This document shows, one piece after another, positions 16,380-23,912 of a DNA stretch of 64,000 nucleotides. Within the stretch, counting starts at the first letter, position 1. Each line of letters opens with the position of its first letter. The notes beneath the pieces were generated by a model. The model ran no database searches. It had not been told where the DNA came from and saw only the letters and a list, made by a program, of their open reading frames with translations. Source of the stretch: DATNIB01 sp035604685 (GTDB taxonomy: Bacteria > Actinomycetota > Acidimicrobiia > Acidimicrobiales > RAAP-2); assembly GCA_035604685.1 (NCBI GenBank), contig DATNIB010000053.1, forward strand, positions 1-64,000, in the 5' to 3' direction. The translations under genes were made by a program, and so were the position numbers.

Positions 16380-16946
16380 TCAGGCCCGCGCCACCGCCCG
16401 GAACCGGACCGCGTACTCGTTGGTGTCGACCCGGACCTCGGAGAATCCGGCCCCGACCAGGCGTTCCTCGAGCCCGTCGGGATCGATGGGCACGTAGGTG
16501 TCGTCCGAGTGCAGCTCCGCCAGCTCGGGGGTCGCCAGGCTGTCCGTACCGGCGAAGATCCCACCCGGCCGCAGCACGCGGGCGACCTCCGCGAACAGCT
16601 GATCCTGCTCGCCGGCCGAGGGGACGTGGTGCAGCATCGTGAAGGAGAGCGCCGAGCTGAACCGACCGTCGGGCAGCGGGAGCGCCGTGGCGTCGGCCCG
16701 GAGGACCTCGACGCTCGGCCCCCCCAGCCGCGCCGCCAGCGAGGCGGCCAGTTCCGGATCGACCTCGACCGCGGTGAGCCGGGGGGACATCTGGGCGAGG
16801 ACCTCGGTCGTCCGCCCCGGACCGGGGCCGACTTCGAGCACGTCGTCCCCCAGGTCGACGCCGTCGAGCACCCACGGGATGATCCATCGCTGGACCGTCT
16901 CGGCCCACTCGGCGCTCGAGCAGAGCTCGAGGTGTCGTTCGTTCAT
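16380..16946 (-). CDS. Class I SAM-dependent methyltransferase of unknown substrate
   Basis: A 188-residue Rossmann-fold methyltransferase. Motif I is VLEVGPGPGRTT (about residues 36-47), followed by the acidic post-I motif AVEVDPELAA, the motif RADATALPLPDGRFSSAL, and LHHVPS before the VLRPGG strand, the pattern of Methyltransf_11-like small-molecule or lipid methylases. It lies between rplL (60-base gap) and rpoB on the same strand, a place where rplL and rpoB are usually direct neighbours. The substrate cannot be told from sequence. A role in modifying the translation or transcription apparatus would be a guess from context only. Confidence 0.85.
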   Translation of the reverse strand: MNERHLELCSSAEWAETVQRWIIPWVLDGVDLGDDVLEVGPGPGRTTEVLAQMSPRLTAVEVDPELAASLAARLGGPSVEVLRADATALPLPDGRFSSALSFTMLHHVPSAGEQDQLFAEVARVLRPGGIFAGTDSLATPELAELHSDDTYVPIDPDGLEERLVGAGFSEVRVDTNEYAVRFRAVARA

Positions 16947-17006
16947 CGCAAGGCTCCAGCCGCGCCTGGACGACCGGGAGAAGGGTGTTCCCCCAGCGTC
17001 TTGTCG

Positions 17007-17399
17007 CTACTTGACCTCGACGGTGGCGCCGGCGCCCTCGAGTGCGGCTCGTGCCTTTTCCGCCTCGTCCTTGTTCACCTTCTCGAGCACCGGCTTGGGC
17101 GCACTGTCGACCAGGTCCTTAGCCTCCTTTAGGCCCAGGCTGGTCAGGGTTCGGACCTCCTTGATGACCTGGATCTTCTTGTCGCCGGCGGCGGTCAGGA
17201 CGACGTCGAACTCCGTCTGCTCCTCGTCGGCGGCGGCGGCGTCACCCCCACCGGCCGCGGCCACGGCGGCCACGGCCACTGGGGCGGCCGCCGTCACGCC
17301 GAACTTCTCCTCAAAGGCCTTGAGGAGCTCGCTCAGCTCCAGGACGGAAAGTTCGGCGATGCCATCGAGGATCTGGTCCTTCGTCAAACTGCTGGGCAT
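17007..17399 (-). CDS. rplL: 50S ribosomal protein L7/L12
   Basis: Stalk protein that recruits translation GTPases. The 130-residue product shows the N-terminal dimerisation helix (SVLELSELLKAFEEKFGV), an Ala/Gly/Asp hinge (residues about 35-60), and the C-terminal domain with FDVVLTAAGDKKIQVIKEVR and GLKEAKDLVDSAPKPV. A GGAG ribosome binding site precedes the ATG at 17399. It lies 57 bases after rplJ; the two form the L10-(L12)n stalk. Confidence 0.97.
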   Translation of the reverse strand: MPSSLTKDQILDGIAELSVLELSELLKAFEEKFGVTAAAPVAVAAVAAAGGGDAAAADEEQTEFDVVLTAAGDKKIQVIKEVRTLTSLGLKEAKDLVDSAPKPVLEKVNKDEAEKARAALEGAGATVEVK

Positions 17400-17456
17400 T
17401 GGGTTCTCCTTGGTTCAGTGATCGTGGTGCGGTCAGGTGGTCGGGTTGATCTTGGG

Positions 17457-18218
17457 CTATGACTCGGCGCCGGGGGCCTCGTCTGTCGCGGCCTCGTCTG
17501 TCGCGGCCTCGTCGGTTTCGGTCGCCGGCTCCGCTGCGGCGGCAAGACCGCTCTCCGCGTGGTCGGACTCTGACGGCGAGTCCGTCTCGGCCAGCGCCGC
17601 CGGAGCGTCGGCTTCGGGAGCCGCCTCCCCCTCGGGCGCGGCGTCGCCGGCGGCCGGGGCCACGGCGGCGGCAACGGGGGCCGGGATCTCGGGGACGCCG
17701 CCCAGCTGCTCGACCAACGCCAAGATGCCGTAGGCGAGGTTGCGCGGCAGCGCCTGGAGCAACCCGGCGAAGGTCTGCATCGGCGCGGCGAAGGCACCAG
17801 CCAGACGGGCCAGCAGCACGTCGCGCGACGGCAGGTCGGCCAGGATGGTGAGGTCCGACGCCGACAGCGTCGCCCCCTCCACGAGGCCGCCCTTGATGAT
17901 GAGTGCCGGGTTGTTCCGGGCGAACTCGCGCAGCGCCTTGGCGACGGCACTCACGTCGCCCTGGACGAAGGTGATCGCGGTGGGTCCGCTCAGGTAGTCG
18001 GCCAGCGGCTCGTGTGGGCCGCTCGAGATGGCGAGCCGCACCAGGGTGTTCTTGTAGACCTTGTAGTCGCCGCCCGCCGCCGCGAGTCGCCGCCGGAGCT
18101 CGGCCAGCTGCGCCACGGTGAGGCCGCGGTACTCGGTGACGACCGAACCGGTCGCGCCGTCCAGGCGCTGGCGCACCTCTTCGACGACCGCCACCTTCTC
18201 TGCTCGGGGGTTCTCCAT
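17457..18218 (-). CDS. rplJ: 50S ribosomal protein L10 with acidic C-terminal extension
   Basis: Base of the ribosomal stalk and, in many bacteria, a repressor of its own operon. ATG at 18218 (MENPRAEKVAVVEEV) with a GGAGA element upstream gives 253 residues, against about 165-180 for typical L10. Residues 1-170 hold the L10 fold (VTEYRGLTVAQLAELRRRL, YKVYKNTLVRLA). After the L12-binding helix (NLAYGILALVEQLGG) comes an extra ~75-residue Ala/Glu/Asp/Pro-rich tail ending in ATDEAATDEAPGAES. Part of the tail is encoded by a 15-base tandem repeat. Confidence 0.95.
   Translation of the reverse strand: MENPRAEKVAVVEEVRQRLDGATGSVVTEYRGLTVAQLAELRRRLAAAGGDYKVYKNTLVRLAISSGPHEPLADYLSGPTAITFVQGDVSAVAKALREFARNNPALIIKGGLVEGATLSASDLTILADLPSRDVLLARLAGAFAAPMQTFAGLLQALPRNLAYGILALVEQLGGVPEIPAPVAAAVAPAAGDAAPEGEAAPEADAPAALAETDSPSESDHAESGLAAAAEPATETDEAATDEAATDEAPGAES
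17481..17510. repeat. 15-base tandem repeat in the rplJ tail
   Basis: Two perfect adjacent copies of GTCTGTCGCGGCCTC (plus-strand reading) at 17481-17495 and 17496-17510, with partial copies on both sides. In the rplJ frame this yields the repeated residues ATDEA, so the acidic tail may have grown by in-frame slippage. Confidence 0.8.
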
Positions 18219-18461
18219 CGGGTCTCCGCGCTCGTGAGCTGCGGCCGCGGGCCCCGGCGGGCGACGGGCCGACCGGACCGGCGGGTGGCCGGCCGATCGG
18301 ACGGATCGCCTGGTCAGGCGGGCTCGGGTGGAGCCCCTTGGGCACCGGACGGTGCACCAGAGGTCTGCGGCGTTCTCTCGATCTTGTGGCCGGAACGCCA
18401 CTCCGTGGCGAACCGACGGTGAACACTAGCCGCGGCCGGGACGCCGGCCGACGGGGCCGCC
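18219..18461 (-). promoter_or_regulatory. Candidate L10 leader upstream of rplJ
   Basis: A 243-base GC-rich gap between rplA and rplJ. In many bacteria this position holds a structured leader to which the L10-L12 complex binds to control translation. Several GC-rich self-complementary stretches are visible (for example around 18434-18475), but no specific L10-leader motif was confirmed by eye. The call rests mostly on position. Confidence 0.35.
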
Positions 18462-19187
18462 TCAGCCGGCCGGAACCAGCTCCTCGATCGGCTCCCGGGC
18501 GCGGGCGGGGTCGATGCGCACGCCCGGGCCCATGGTCGTCGACAGGGTGACCGCACGCAGGTAGCGGCCCTTGGCGGACGGGGGCTTCGCCCGGAACAGC
18601 TCTTCGACCACGGCGTGGACGTTGGCCATCAACTGCTCGCGCGGGAACGAGACCTTGCCCACCCGGATGTGGATGTTGCCCACCTTGTCCGTGCGGTACT
18701 CCACACGGCCGCCCTTGAACTCGGTCACGGCCCGCCCCACGTCCAATGTCACCGTGCCGGTCTTGGGGTTGGGCATGAGGCCGCGCGGGCCGAGCACCCG
18801 GCCGAGGGATCCGACCTGGCCCATGAGATCCGGGGTGGCGATCGCCACGTCGAAGTCCAAGAAGCCCTCACCCTGGATCCGGGCCACCAGGTCGTCGGCC
18901 CCGACGATCTCGGCCCCGGCGGCGCGGGCCTCCGCCGCCTGCTCGCCGGCGGCGAAGACGGCCACCCGCACGCTGCGGCCCGAGCCCGCCGGCAAGGACA
19001 GGGTGCCACGGACGATCTGGTCGGCCTTCCGAGGGTCCACTCCCAGGCGCAGCGCGAGCTCGACCGTCTCGTCGAACTTGGCCCAGGACAGCTGCTTCAC
19101 CAGGTCGACGGCCTCGCCCACGCTGTGCAGCTCCTCACGTTGGACGTGGCTCGCCGCCTCTGCGTACTTCTTTCCGTGTTGGGTCAT
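18462..19187 (-). CDS. rplA: 50S ribosomal protein L1
   Basis: L1-stalk protein that helps release deacylated tRNA. The product has 241 residues, close to the usual 230. It begins HGKKYAEAASHVQREELHS and shows the signature PRGLMPNPKTGTVT near residue 130, followed by GRVEYRTDKVGNIHIRVGK. It lies 18 bases after rplK, the classical pair. Nothing is unusual. Confidence 0.97.
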   Translation of the reverse strand: MTQHGKKYAEAASHVQREELHSVGEAVDLVKQLSWAKFDETVELALRLGVDPRKADQIVRGTLSLPAGSGRSVRVAVFAAGEQAAEARAAGAEIVGADDLVARIQGEGFLDFDVAIATPDLMGQVGSLGRVLGPRGLMPNPKTGTVTLDVGRAVTEFKGGRVEYRTDKVGNIHIRVGKVSFPREQLMANVHAVVEELFRAKPPSAKGRYLRAVTLSTTMGPGVRIDPARAREPIEELVPAG

Positions 19188-19205
19188 CGTCTCGTTGCTC
19201 CGATC

Positions 19206-19637
19206 TCAGCCGACGACGGCGATGCCCATGGAGCGGGCGGTGCCGGCCACCTGCTTCTTGGCCGCCTCGAGGTCGTCGGTGTTCAGGTCCTGGAGCTTCA
19301 CCTTGGCGATGTCGCCCAGCTGCGCGTCGGTGACCGTCGCCACCTGGTCCCGCCCCGAGGTGGCCGACCCCTTGTCGATGCCTGCCGCCTGGCGAAGCAG
19401 GACCGGGGTGGGCGGCGTCTTCAGCACGAAGGTGAAGCTGCGGTCCTCGTAGATGGTGATGTCGACCGGCACCACCGTGCCCCGCTGGGACTCGGTGGCC
19501 GCGTTGTACTGCTTGCAGAACTCCATGGTCTGGACACCGTGGGGGCCGAGAGCCGTGCCGACCGGGGGAGCGGGCGTGGCGGAGCCTGCGTCGAGCTGGA
19601 TCTTGACCTTGGCGAGGACACGCTTCCTCGGGGGCAT
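19206..19637 (-). CDS. rplK: 50S ribosomal protein L11
   Basis: Large-subunit protein at the GTPase-associated centre, the thiostrepton site. The 143-residue product has the N-terminal Pro-rich motif PAPPVGTALGPHGV (residues about 20-33), the FVLKTPPTPVLL block, and the C-terminal RNA-binding block ending in GTARSMGIAVVG. ATG at 19637 lies 33 bases after nusG. It is co-oriented with rplA. Confidence 0.97.
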   Translation of the reverse strand: MPPRKRVLAKVKIQLDAGSATPAPPVGTALGPHGVQTMEFCKQYNAATESQRGTVVPVDITIYEDRSFTFVLKTPPTPVLLRQAAGIDKGSATSGRDQVATVTDAQLGDIAKVKLQDLNTDDLEAAKKQVAGTARSMGIAVVG

Positions 19638-19670
19638 CGTCTCTCCTGTACTTCGGGGGAACTGCGAAGC

Positions 19671-20468
19671 CTAGAGCTTCGCGACCTGGCTGAACTCGAG
19701 CTCGACCGGGGTCTCCCGACCGAAGATGTTGACCAGCACCTTCAGCTTCAGCTGGTCCTCGTTGATCTCTGCGATCTGGCCCGAGAAGTCGGCGAAGGGA
19801 CCTTCCTTCACCCGCACCGTCTCGTTCACCTCGTACTCGAGGCGCGGCCGGCTCCGCTTGGTGGGGGCCTCCGCCCCCTCCGCCTTCACCTGGAGGATGC
19901 CCTCCACCTCGCGTCGGGAGAGGGGCGTCGGCTTGGTCCCGGGACCGACGAAGCCGGTCACCCCCGGGGTGTTGCGGATGGCGCCCCAGGTGTCATCGTC
20001 GAGGTCGCAGCGCACCATGAGGTAGCCGGGGAAGACCTTCTTTTGGACCGTGACCTTCTTGCCGCCCTTGAACTCGACGACGTCTTCCATGGGGATGACG
20101 ACCTCGAAGACCCGGTCCTCCATGCTGCGCGAGGCAACGACGTTGAAGAGGTTGGAGCGCACCTTGTTCTCGTACCCCGAGTAGGTGTGTACGACGTACC
20201 AGCGGCCCGGACGGTCGTAGGGGCTGGGGACGTAGACATCCTCCTCGGCGTCCTCGCCTTCCTCGGCCTCCTCCGCGGCGTCCTCGGCCTCGGTCGCCGC
20301 TTCGGTGGCGTCGATCACCAGATCGGGTTCGGCACCCAAGAGGTCGGGGGCCGGGCCGGCGTCGCCGACGGCCTCGACGCCGGTGGCCCCGAGCGTCAGC
20401 TCCTCTGACTCGACCTCGCTGCTCGGGCCGTCGGTCGGAGCCGGCGCGTCCGTGTCGGAGATCGTCAC
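19671..20468 (-). CDS. nusG: Transcription termination/antitermination factor NusG with acidic N-terminal extension
   Basis: NusG binds RNA polymerase and modulates pausing, Rho termination and coupling to ribosomes. The start is GTG at 20468, overlapping the secE TGA by four bases (GTGA), which gives 265 residues. Residues 1 to about 88 are a Glu/Asp/Ala-rich, probably disordered extension (EAEDAAEEAEEGEDAEEDV). The NGN domain begins at RWYVVHTYSGYE and includes VFPGYLMVRCDLDD; the KOW domain contains VKEGPFADFSGQIAEIN. Acidic N-termini are known in actinobacterial NusG. Confidence 0.96.
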   Translation of the reverse strand: MTISDTDAPAPTDGPSSEVESEELTLGATGVEAVGDAGPAPDLLGAEPDLVIDATEAATEAEDAAEEAEEGEDAEEDVYVPSPYDRPGRWYVVHTYSGYENKVRSNLFNVVASRSMEDRVFEVVIPMEDVVEFKGGKKVTVQKKVFPGYLMVRCDLDDDTWGAIRNTPGVTGFVGPGTKPTPLSRREVEGILQVKAEGAEAPTKRSRPRLEYEVNETVRVKEGPFADFSGQIAEINEDQLKLKVLVNIFGRETPVELEFSQVAKL

Positions 20469-20773
20469 TTGTGGAACAGGAACAGGACGGCCTTCCCGAA
20501 GCCGAAGTTCAGCACGAAGATCAGGCTGATCATGAGAACGAGGGTGGTGACCACGACGGCGGTGTAGTTGGCCATCTCGGAGCGGTTGGGCCAGGCCACC
20601 TGGCGCAGCTCGTCGCGCACCTCCCGGGCGAACTGGGCGGGGGAGGTGCGCTGACGCACCTGGCGCACCGGCCGGCGCTGGGTCGGCGCCGCGCTGGAGC
20701 GCCGGGACGTCGGCGTCCCCTCGGCGTCCGTCTGGCCCTGGCGCCGCATCATGCGCTTCGTCTCGCGGTTCAC
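20465..20773 (-). CDS. secE: Preprotein translocase subunit SecE
   Basis: Essential clamp subunit of the SecYEG channel in the inner membrane. The 102-residue product has a basic hydrophilic N-terminus of about 45 residues, the conserved amphipathic segment FAREVRDELRQVAWPNRSEM, and one membrane helix (VVVTTLVLMISLIFVLNFGF) at about residues 74-93. It sits between tRNA-Trp and nusG, the typical bacterial arrangement. Confidence 0.96.
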   Translation of the reverse strand: MNRETKRMMRRQGQTDAEGTPTSRRSSAAPTQRRPVRQVRQRTSPAQFAREVRDELRQVAWPNRSEMANYTAVVVTTLVLMISLIFVLNFGFGKAVLFLFHK

Positions 20774-20819
20774 GGTTCTCCCATGGATCGGGGTGTCCAG
20801 TTGTGGGACATGCTCTGAG

Positions 20820-20892
20820 CAGGGCAGGAGGGACTCGAACCCCCAACCGCCGGTTTTGGAGACCGGTGCTCTACCAATTGAGCTACTGCCCT
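20820..20892 (-). tRNA. tRNA-Trp (anticodon CCA)
   Basis: On the minus strand the 7-bp acceptor stem AGGGCAG/CTGCCCT, D arm (AGCTCAATTGGTAGAGC), anticodon arm with CTCCAAA loop, and T arm (GGGGGTTCGAGTCCCTC) are all present. The discriminator base is G, as expected for tRNA-Trp. CCA is not encoded. It lies between rpmG and secE. Confidence 0.97.
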
Positions 20893-20990
20893 CGGTGGAC
20901 CGCTCTCAATCGTCCGTCGGTCGTCCGTCGGCTGGTCGTCCTGCCTGGGATCCAACCGGACCAGGCTACCACCGGGTCGCCCGCCTGGGC

Positions 20991-21155
20991 TCAGCGGGTC
21001 TCCTTGTGCAGGGTGTGCCGACGGTCCCACCGGCAGAACTTCTGCATCTCGATCCGCTCGCGGTCGTTCAGCTTGTTCTTGGTGGTGATGTAGTTGCGGC
21101 GCTTGCACACGTCGCAGGCCAGCGTCACCTTCACCCGCTTGTCGTTCTTCGGCAC
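20991..21155 (-). CDS. rpmG: 50S ribosomal protein L33
   Basis: A short 54-residue gene easily missed next to the tRNAs. GTG at 21155 is preceded by a GAGGAGG ribosome binding site 8 bases upstream. The product reads PKNDKRVKVTLACDVCKRR, then NYITTKNKLNDRERIEMQKF, and ends HTLHKETR, the L33 pattern. The first zinc pair is present (Cys14, Cys17). The second pair is Cys41 followed by Asp44 where zinc-binding L33 proteins usually have a second Cys. It sits between tRNA-Met and tRNA-Trp as in other actinobacteria. Confidence 0.95.
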   Translation of the reverse strand: MPKNDKRVKVTLACDVCKRRNYITTKNKLNDRERIEMQKFCRWDRRHTLHKETR

Positions 21156-21212
21156 TCCCGTCCCTCCTCATCGCCAATCGCCCGGCGCCTGGCCTGGCCC
21201 GACCGTCCGGGC

Positions 21213-21289
21213 TGGTAGCGGCGGCGGGACTCGAACCCGCGACCACACGATTATGAGCCGTGTGCTCTGACCAACTGAGCTACGCCGCC
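21213..21289 (-). tRNA. tRNA-Met (anticodon CAT), CCA encoded
   Basis: Minus-strand cloverleaf with acceptor GGCGGCG/CGCCGCT (first pair G-U), D arm AGCTCAGTTGGTCAGAGC, anticodon loop CTCATAA and T arm GCGGGTTCGAGTCCCGC. Discriminator A is followed by encoded CCA. The anticodon stem lacks the three G-C pairs of an initiator, so it is read as elongator Met; a lysidine-modified Ile tRNA is a less likely alternative. Confidence 0.93.
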
Positions 21290-21295
21290 AGGGCG

Positions 21296-21368
21296 AGCCC
21301 CCTGTCGGAATCGAACCGACGACACCAGCCTTACCATGGCTGTGCTCTGCCGACTGAGCTAAGGGGGC
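21296..21368 (-). tRNA. tRNA-Thr (anticodon GGT)
   Basis: Minus-strand cloverleaf with acceptor GCCCCCT/AGGGGGC, D arm TAGCTCAGTCGGCAGAGC, anticodon loop ATGGTAA and T arm GTCGGTTCGATTCCGAC. CCA is not encoded. It heads the tRNA-Thr, tRNA-Met, rpmG group. Confidence 0.96.
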
Positions 21369-21394
21369 GCCACGGCCCCTCGGACCGCCTGGTC

Positions 21395-21400
21395 ATGATA
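21395..21400 (-). promoter_or_regulatory. Probable -10 element of the tRNA-Thr transcript
   Basis: TATCAT on the minus strand lies 26 bases upstream of the tRNA-Thr 5' end, so a transcript would start about 20 bases before the mature tRNA. No clear -35 was found at the right distance. Confidence 0.4.
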
Positions 21401-21463
21401 GCCAACGGCGTGCGAAGGGCTCCCGCCCGCACCCACGGTCGCCGGACCCGCCAGCCCTGTCGG

Positions 21464-21469
21464 TACCAT
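21464..21469 (+). promoter_or_regulatory. -10 element (TACCAT), likely leaderless start
   Basis: TACCAT is separated by 6 bases from the ATG at 21476. At this distance transcription would begin at or next to the start codon. No ribosome binding site is seen. Confidence 0.55.
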
Positions 21470-21475
21470 CCGCCT

Positions 21476-21988
21476 ATGCGGATCCGACTGGCCGAGGCGA
21501 GCGACGCGGAGGCCATCCGCGCGATCTACAACGCCGAGGTCACGAGCTCGGTGGTCACCTTCGACATCGTCCCTTGGACCCTGGGTGACCAGCTCGCCTG
21601 GCTCGAGCACCACCGCGGCGCCCATCCGGCGATCGTCGCCGTGGACGGCGAGGCCGAGGGCGACGGCCCCTCCGAGGCGCCGGTCCTCGGCTACGGCTCG
21701 CTCTCCCCCTACCGTCCCCGCCCCGCCTACGCCACGACCGTCGAGGACTCCGTCTACGTCGGCCGGGACGCCCGCGGCCAGGGCGTCGGCCGACGGCTGC
21801 TCGAGGAGCTGATCCGGCTCGCCGCCGACCACGGCTTCCACACGATCATCGGGCGCACCGAGGGCGGCAACGAGGCCTCCATCGCACTGCACACCGGATG
21901 CGGCTTCGAGATCGTGGGGGTCGAACGCGAGGTCGGCCGCAAGCACGGCCGCTGGCTCGACGTGGTCGAGCTCCAGCTGCTCCTCTGA
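21476..21988 (+). CDS. GNAT-family N-acetyltransferase, phosphinothricin-acetyltransferase-like
   Basis: A 170-residue cytosolic acetyltransferase. The start AEASDAEAIRAIYNAEV, the central GYGSLSPYRPRPAY, and the acetyl-CoA loop GRDARGQGVGRRLLEEL (about residues 97-113) followed by IIGRTEGGNEASIALHTGCGFE match the PAT/YwnH branch that acetylates phosphinothricin- or methionine-sulfone-like amines. The ATG at 21476 is chosen because the frame further upstream runs through the tRNA genes and a TACCAT -10 element sits 6 bases away. It is divergent from the tRNA-Thr transcript. The natural substrate is not known. Confidence 0.88.
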   Translation: MRIRLAEASDAEAIRAIYNAEVTSSVVTFDIVPWTLGDQLAWLEHHRGAHPAIVAVDGEAEGDGPSEAPVLGYGSLSPYRPRPAYATTVEDSVYVGRDARGQGVGRRLLEELIRLAADHGFHTIIGRTEGGNEASIALHTGCGFEIVGVEREVGRKHGRWLDVVELQLLL

Positions 21989-21993
21989 GGGAT

Positions 21994-23568
21994 TCAGCCG
22001 GGCGCCAACTGCGGGCGGATCGCCCCGTCCTCGACCTCGTGGTCGGCCGGGCTCCACCGCCAGGCGGTCGACCAGCGCCCGAGGGGCGCCAGCAGCACGC
22101 CGAGCAGCACGACGAAGGCGAGCGCCACCGACAGCGGGTTGGCGTGAATGAGCTGATCGAGCAGCGTCCGGCCGCCGGGCAGCCCGATGAAGGGCGACGC
22201 CACCGACAGGGCGATGATGAGCGACCGCAGGTAGCGACCGGCCACCGGGGCGAGCAGCAGGATGCCCCAGGTCAGGTACCAAGGTTGGACGACCGGGCCC
22301 AGGACCACGAACAGCAGCAGGCTGAGCCCGAGCGCCCGCAACGCGCCGATGCGTTCGCTGTTGACGAGGAGATACACCGCGGCGGCCCCGGCGCTCAAGA
22401 GACCGAGCACGCGGGTGACCGAGAGGACGGCCGTGCTCGAGACGCCGAGCCCGACTGCATGCGCGAGCCCCGAGAGGAGCATGCCGATGCCGGTGGCCGG
22501 GGCCAGCCAGCTGCGGACCGTGCCGGGCGTCTCCAGATTGGCGACCCACCCCCAGCCGAGGCCGCTCACGAGCGAGAGCGCCCCCATGATGGCGAGCGCG
22601 ATCAGCGCGGCGGTGACGAGCGGCCGGACCCGTTGGCGCCAGGACAGACCGCTCCCCATCCAGTCCCAGGCGACGTAGAGGATGGCGAGCCCGGCCGGCG
22701 CCTTTATCGATGCCGCCAGCGTGCACAGCACCACCGCCCACAGGGGGTGCTTGTACTTGGCGGCCGTGATCCCGGCCATGAGCAGCCCGATCATGATGGC
22801 GTCGTTGTGGGCGGCCCCGATGAGCGTGAGCACCACCAAGGGGTTGAGCACGCTCAGCACGAAGACGGGGCCGGCGTCGCGGCCATAGGCGCGGGCGAGC
22901 TTCGGGATGCACCAGGCGATGAGCGCCACGCCGACCAGCGCGAGGACGCGCAGAAGGATGACCGTGACGAGCTGGTGGTGGAGGCTGGCCGAGGCCAAGA
23001 AGCCGTCGATCATCAAGAACAGCGGGCCGTAGGGCGCGGGCGTGTTCAGCCACAGCGGATCGACCGGGCTCACGTACGGTCCCGCCCCGAGGGTGAAGGG
23101 CCCATAGTTGTACGGATTGATGTGGTGGCTCACCATCTCGCCCTGCGCGGCGTAGGAGAACACGTCGCGGCTGAAGATCGGCGCGATGACAAGCATCGGC
23201 ACCACCCAGAGCGCCAGGATGAGCCACAGGTACTTGATCGGGACCCCGCCGCGTCGGGTGAGCGCGCGCGCAAGCCCGACCCACACCCGCATCAATAGGA
23301 CCAGGCCGCCGTACACGGCGACCAACCCGAAGAGAAGGAATGCCGTCGGTGTCGTTCCCGACTGGGACGGCACGCCGAAGAACCACGTGCCGGGCATCTC
23401 GAGCTTGAACGGGGAGCTCGGGAGCGATGCGCCGACGGCCACACCAACCAGCGCCACGAATCCGAGCAGTGCGGGACGGCGCAGGAAGCGCCAGTCGCCG
23501 TCGTCGTCCTCGTCGAGCTGCACCCGGTCGGCCAGCGCGCCAGTCGGCAGCAGGTGCACCTTGACCAT
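21994..23568 (-). CDS. MptB-like polyprenol-phosphate-mannose-dependent mannosyltransferase (GT-C fold)
   Basis: An integral membrane glycosyltransferase of about 524 residues with some 12-13 hydrophobic helices, beginning with LLGFVALVGVAVGASL. The block FSRDVFSYAAQGEMVSHHINPYNYGP carries the Asp of GT-C enzymes and is typical of the MptA/MptB family, which adds alpha-1,6-mannose from polyprenyl-phosphomannose to lipoglycan cores outside the membrane. Later blocks NTPAPYGPLFL and AAHNDAIMIGLLMAG also fit. ATG at 23568 has no ribosome binding site; an in-frame GTG at 23712 would add 48 hydrophilic residues. It is convergent with the GNAT gene. Confidence 0.82.
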   Translation of the reverse strand: MVKVHLLPTGALADRVQLDEDDDGDWRFLRRPALLGFVALVGVAVGASLPSSPFKLEMPGTWFFGVPSQSGTTPTAFLLFGLVAVYGGLVLLMRVWVGLARALTRRGGVPIKYLWLILALWVVPMLVIAPIFSRDVFSYAAQGEMVSHHINPYNYGPFTLGAGPYVSPVDPLWLNTPAPYGPLFLMIDGFLASASLHHQLVTVILLRVLALVGVALIAWCIPKLARAYGRDAGPVFVLSVLNPLVVLTLIGAAHNDAIMIGLLMAGITAAKYKHPLWAVVLCTLAASIKAPAGLAILYVAWDWMGSGLSWRQRVRPLVTAALIALAIMGALSLVSGLGWGWVANLETPGTVRSWLAPATGIGMLLSGLAHAVGLGVSSTAVLSVTRVLGLLSAGAAAVYLLVNSERIGALRALGLSLLLFVVLGPVVQPWYLTWGILLLAPVAGRYLRSLIIALSVASPFIGLPGGRTLLDQLIHANPLSVALAFVVLLGVLLAPLGRWSTAWRWSPADHEVEDGAIRPQLAPG

Positions 23569-23912
23569 CTCGAACCGGACGGCGAGCGCGCTGACCAGGT
23601 GGTGCGCCCACTCGACCCGCAACGACAACGCCCGACGCCGGCGCGACCAGGAGCGGCCGTCATCGACCGCCACCGGATCGGGTCCGCCGGAGCTGTTTGG
23701 TTGTGCTTCCACTCCGCCAATCTCGTCGTGTGGCCCGGACCCGATCTGTCCGGGCGTCTGTGGAGGCGCCCTCGGTCTGGCCTCAGATCGCCGAGCCGAG
23801 ATTGCCAGCCATGGTGCCCGAGGCACGAGGGCCGGGGGCGCCCGAAACCGAAATGTAATCCTATTGTAACGCCAGATTGCCGGCACGCAAAGGCTGTGCG
23901 CGCCCCTCTCCT
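23569..23912 (-). other. Upstream region of the mannosyltransferase gene
   Basis: A gap of 344 bases between two minus-strand genes. It contains the alternative GTG start at 23712 in frame with the mannosyltransferase and, further up, an AT-rich patch with a TACAAT -10 element. No other gene was found in it. Confidence 0.5.
23863..23868 (-). promoter_or_regulatory. -10 element (TACAAT) upstream of the mannosyltransferase
   Basis: TACAAT lies in a short AT-rich patch in otherwise GC-rich DNA; TTTGCG sits 17 bases upstream as a weak -35. Transcription would start near 23856. Confidence 0.5.

Noticed and set aside
21359..23611. A 750-codon minus-strand frame over the mannosyltransferase and GNAT genes
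   Set aside because: It is in a different frame from the membrane protein, is Arg/Ala/Gly-rich and runs through a tRNA. The true frame has clear membrane helices and family motifs.
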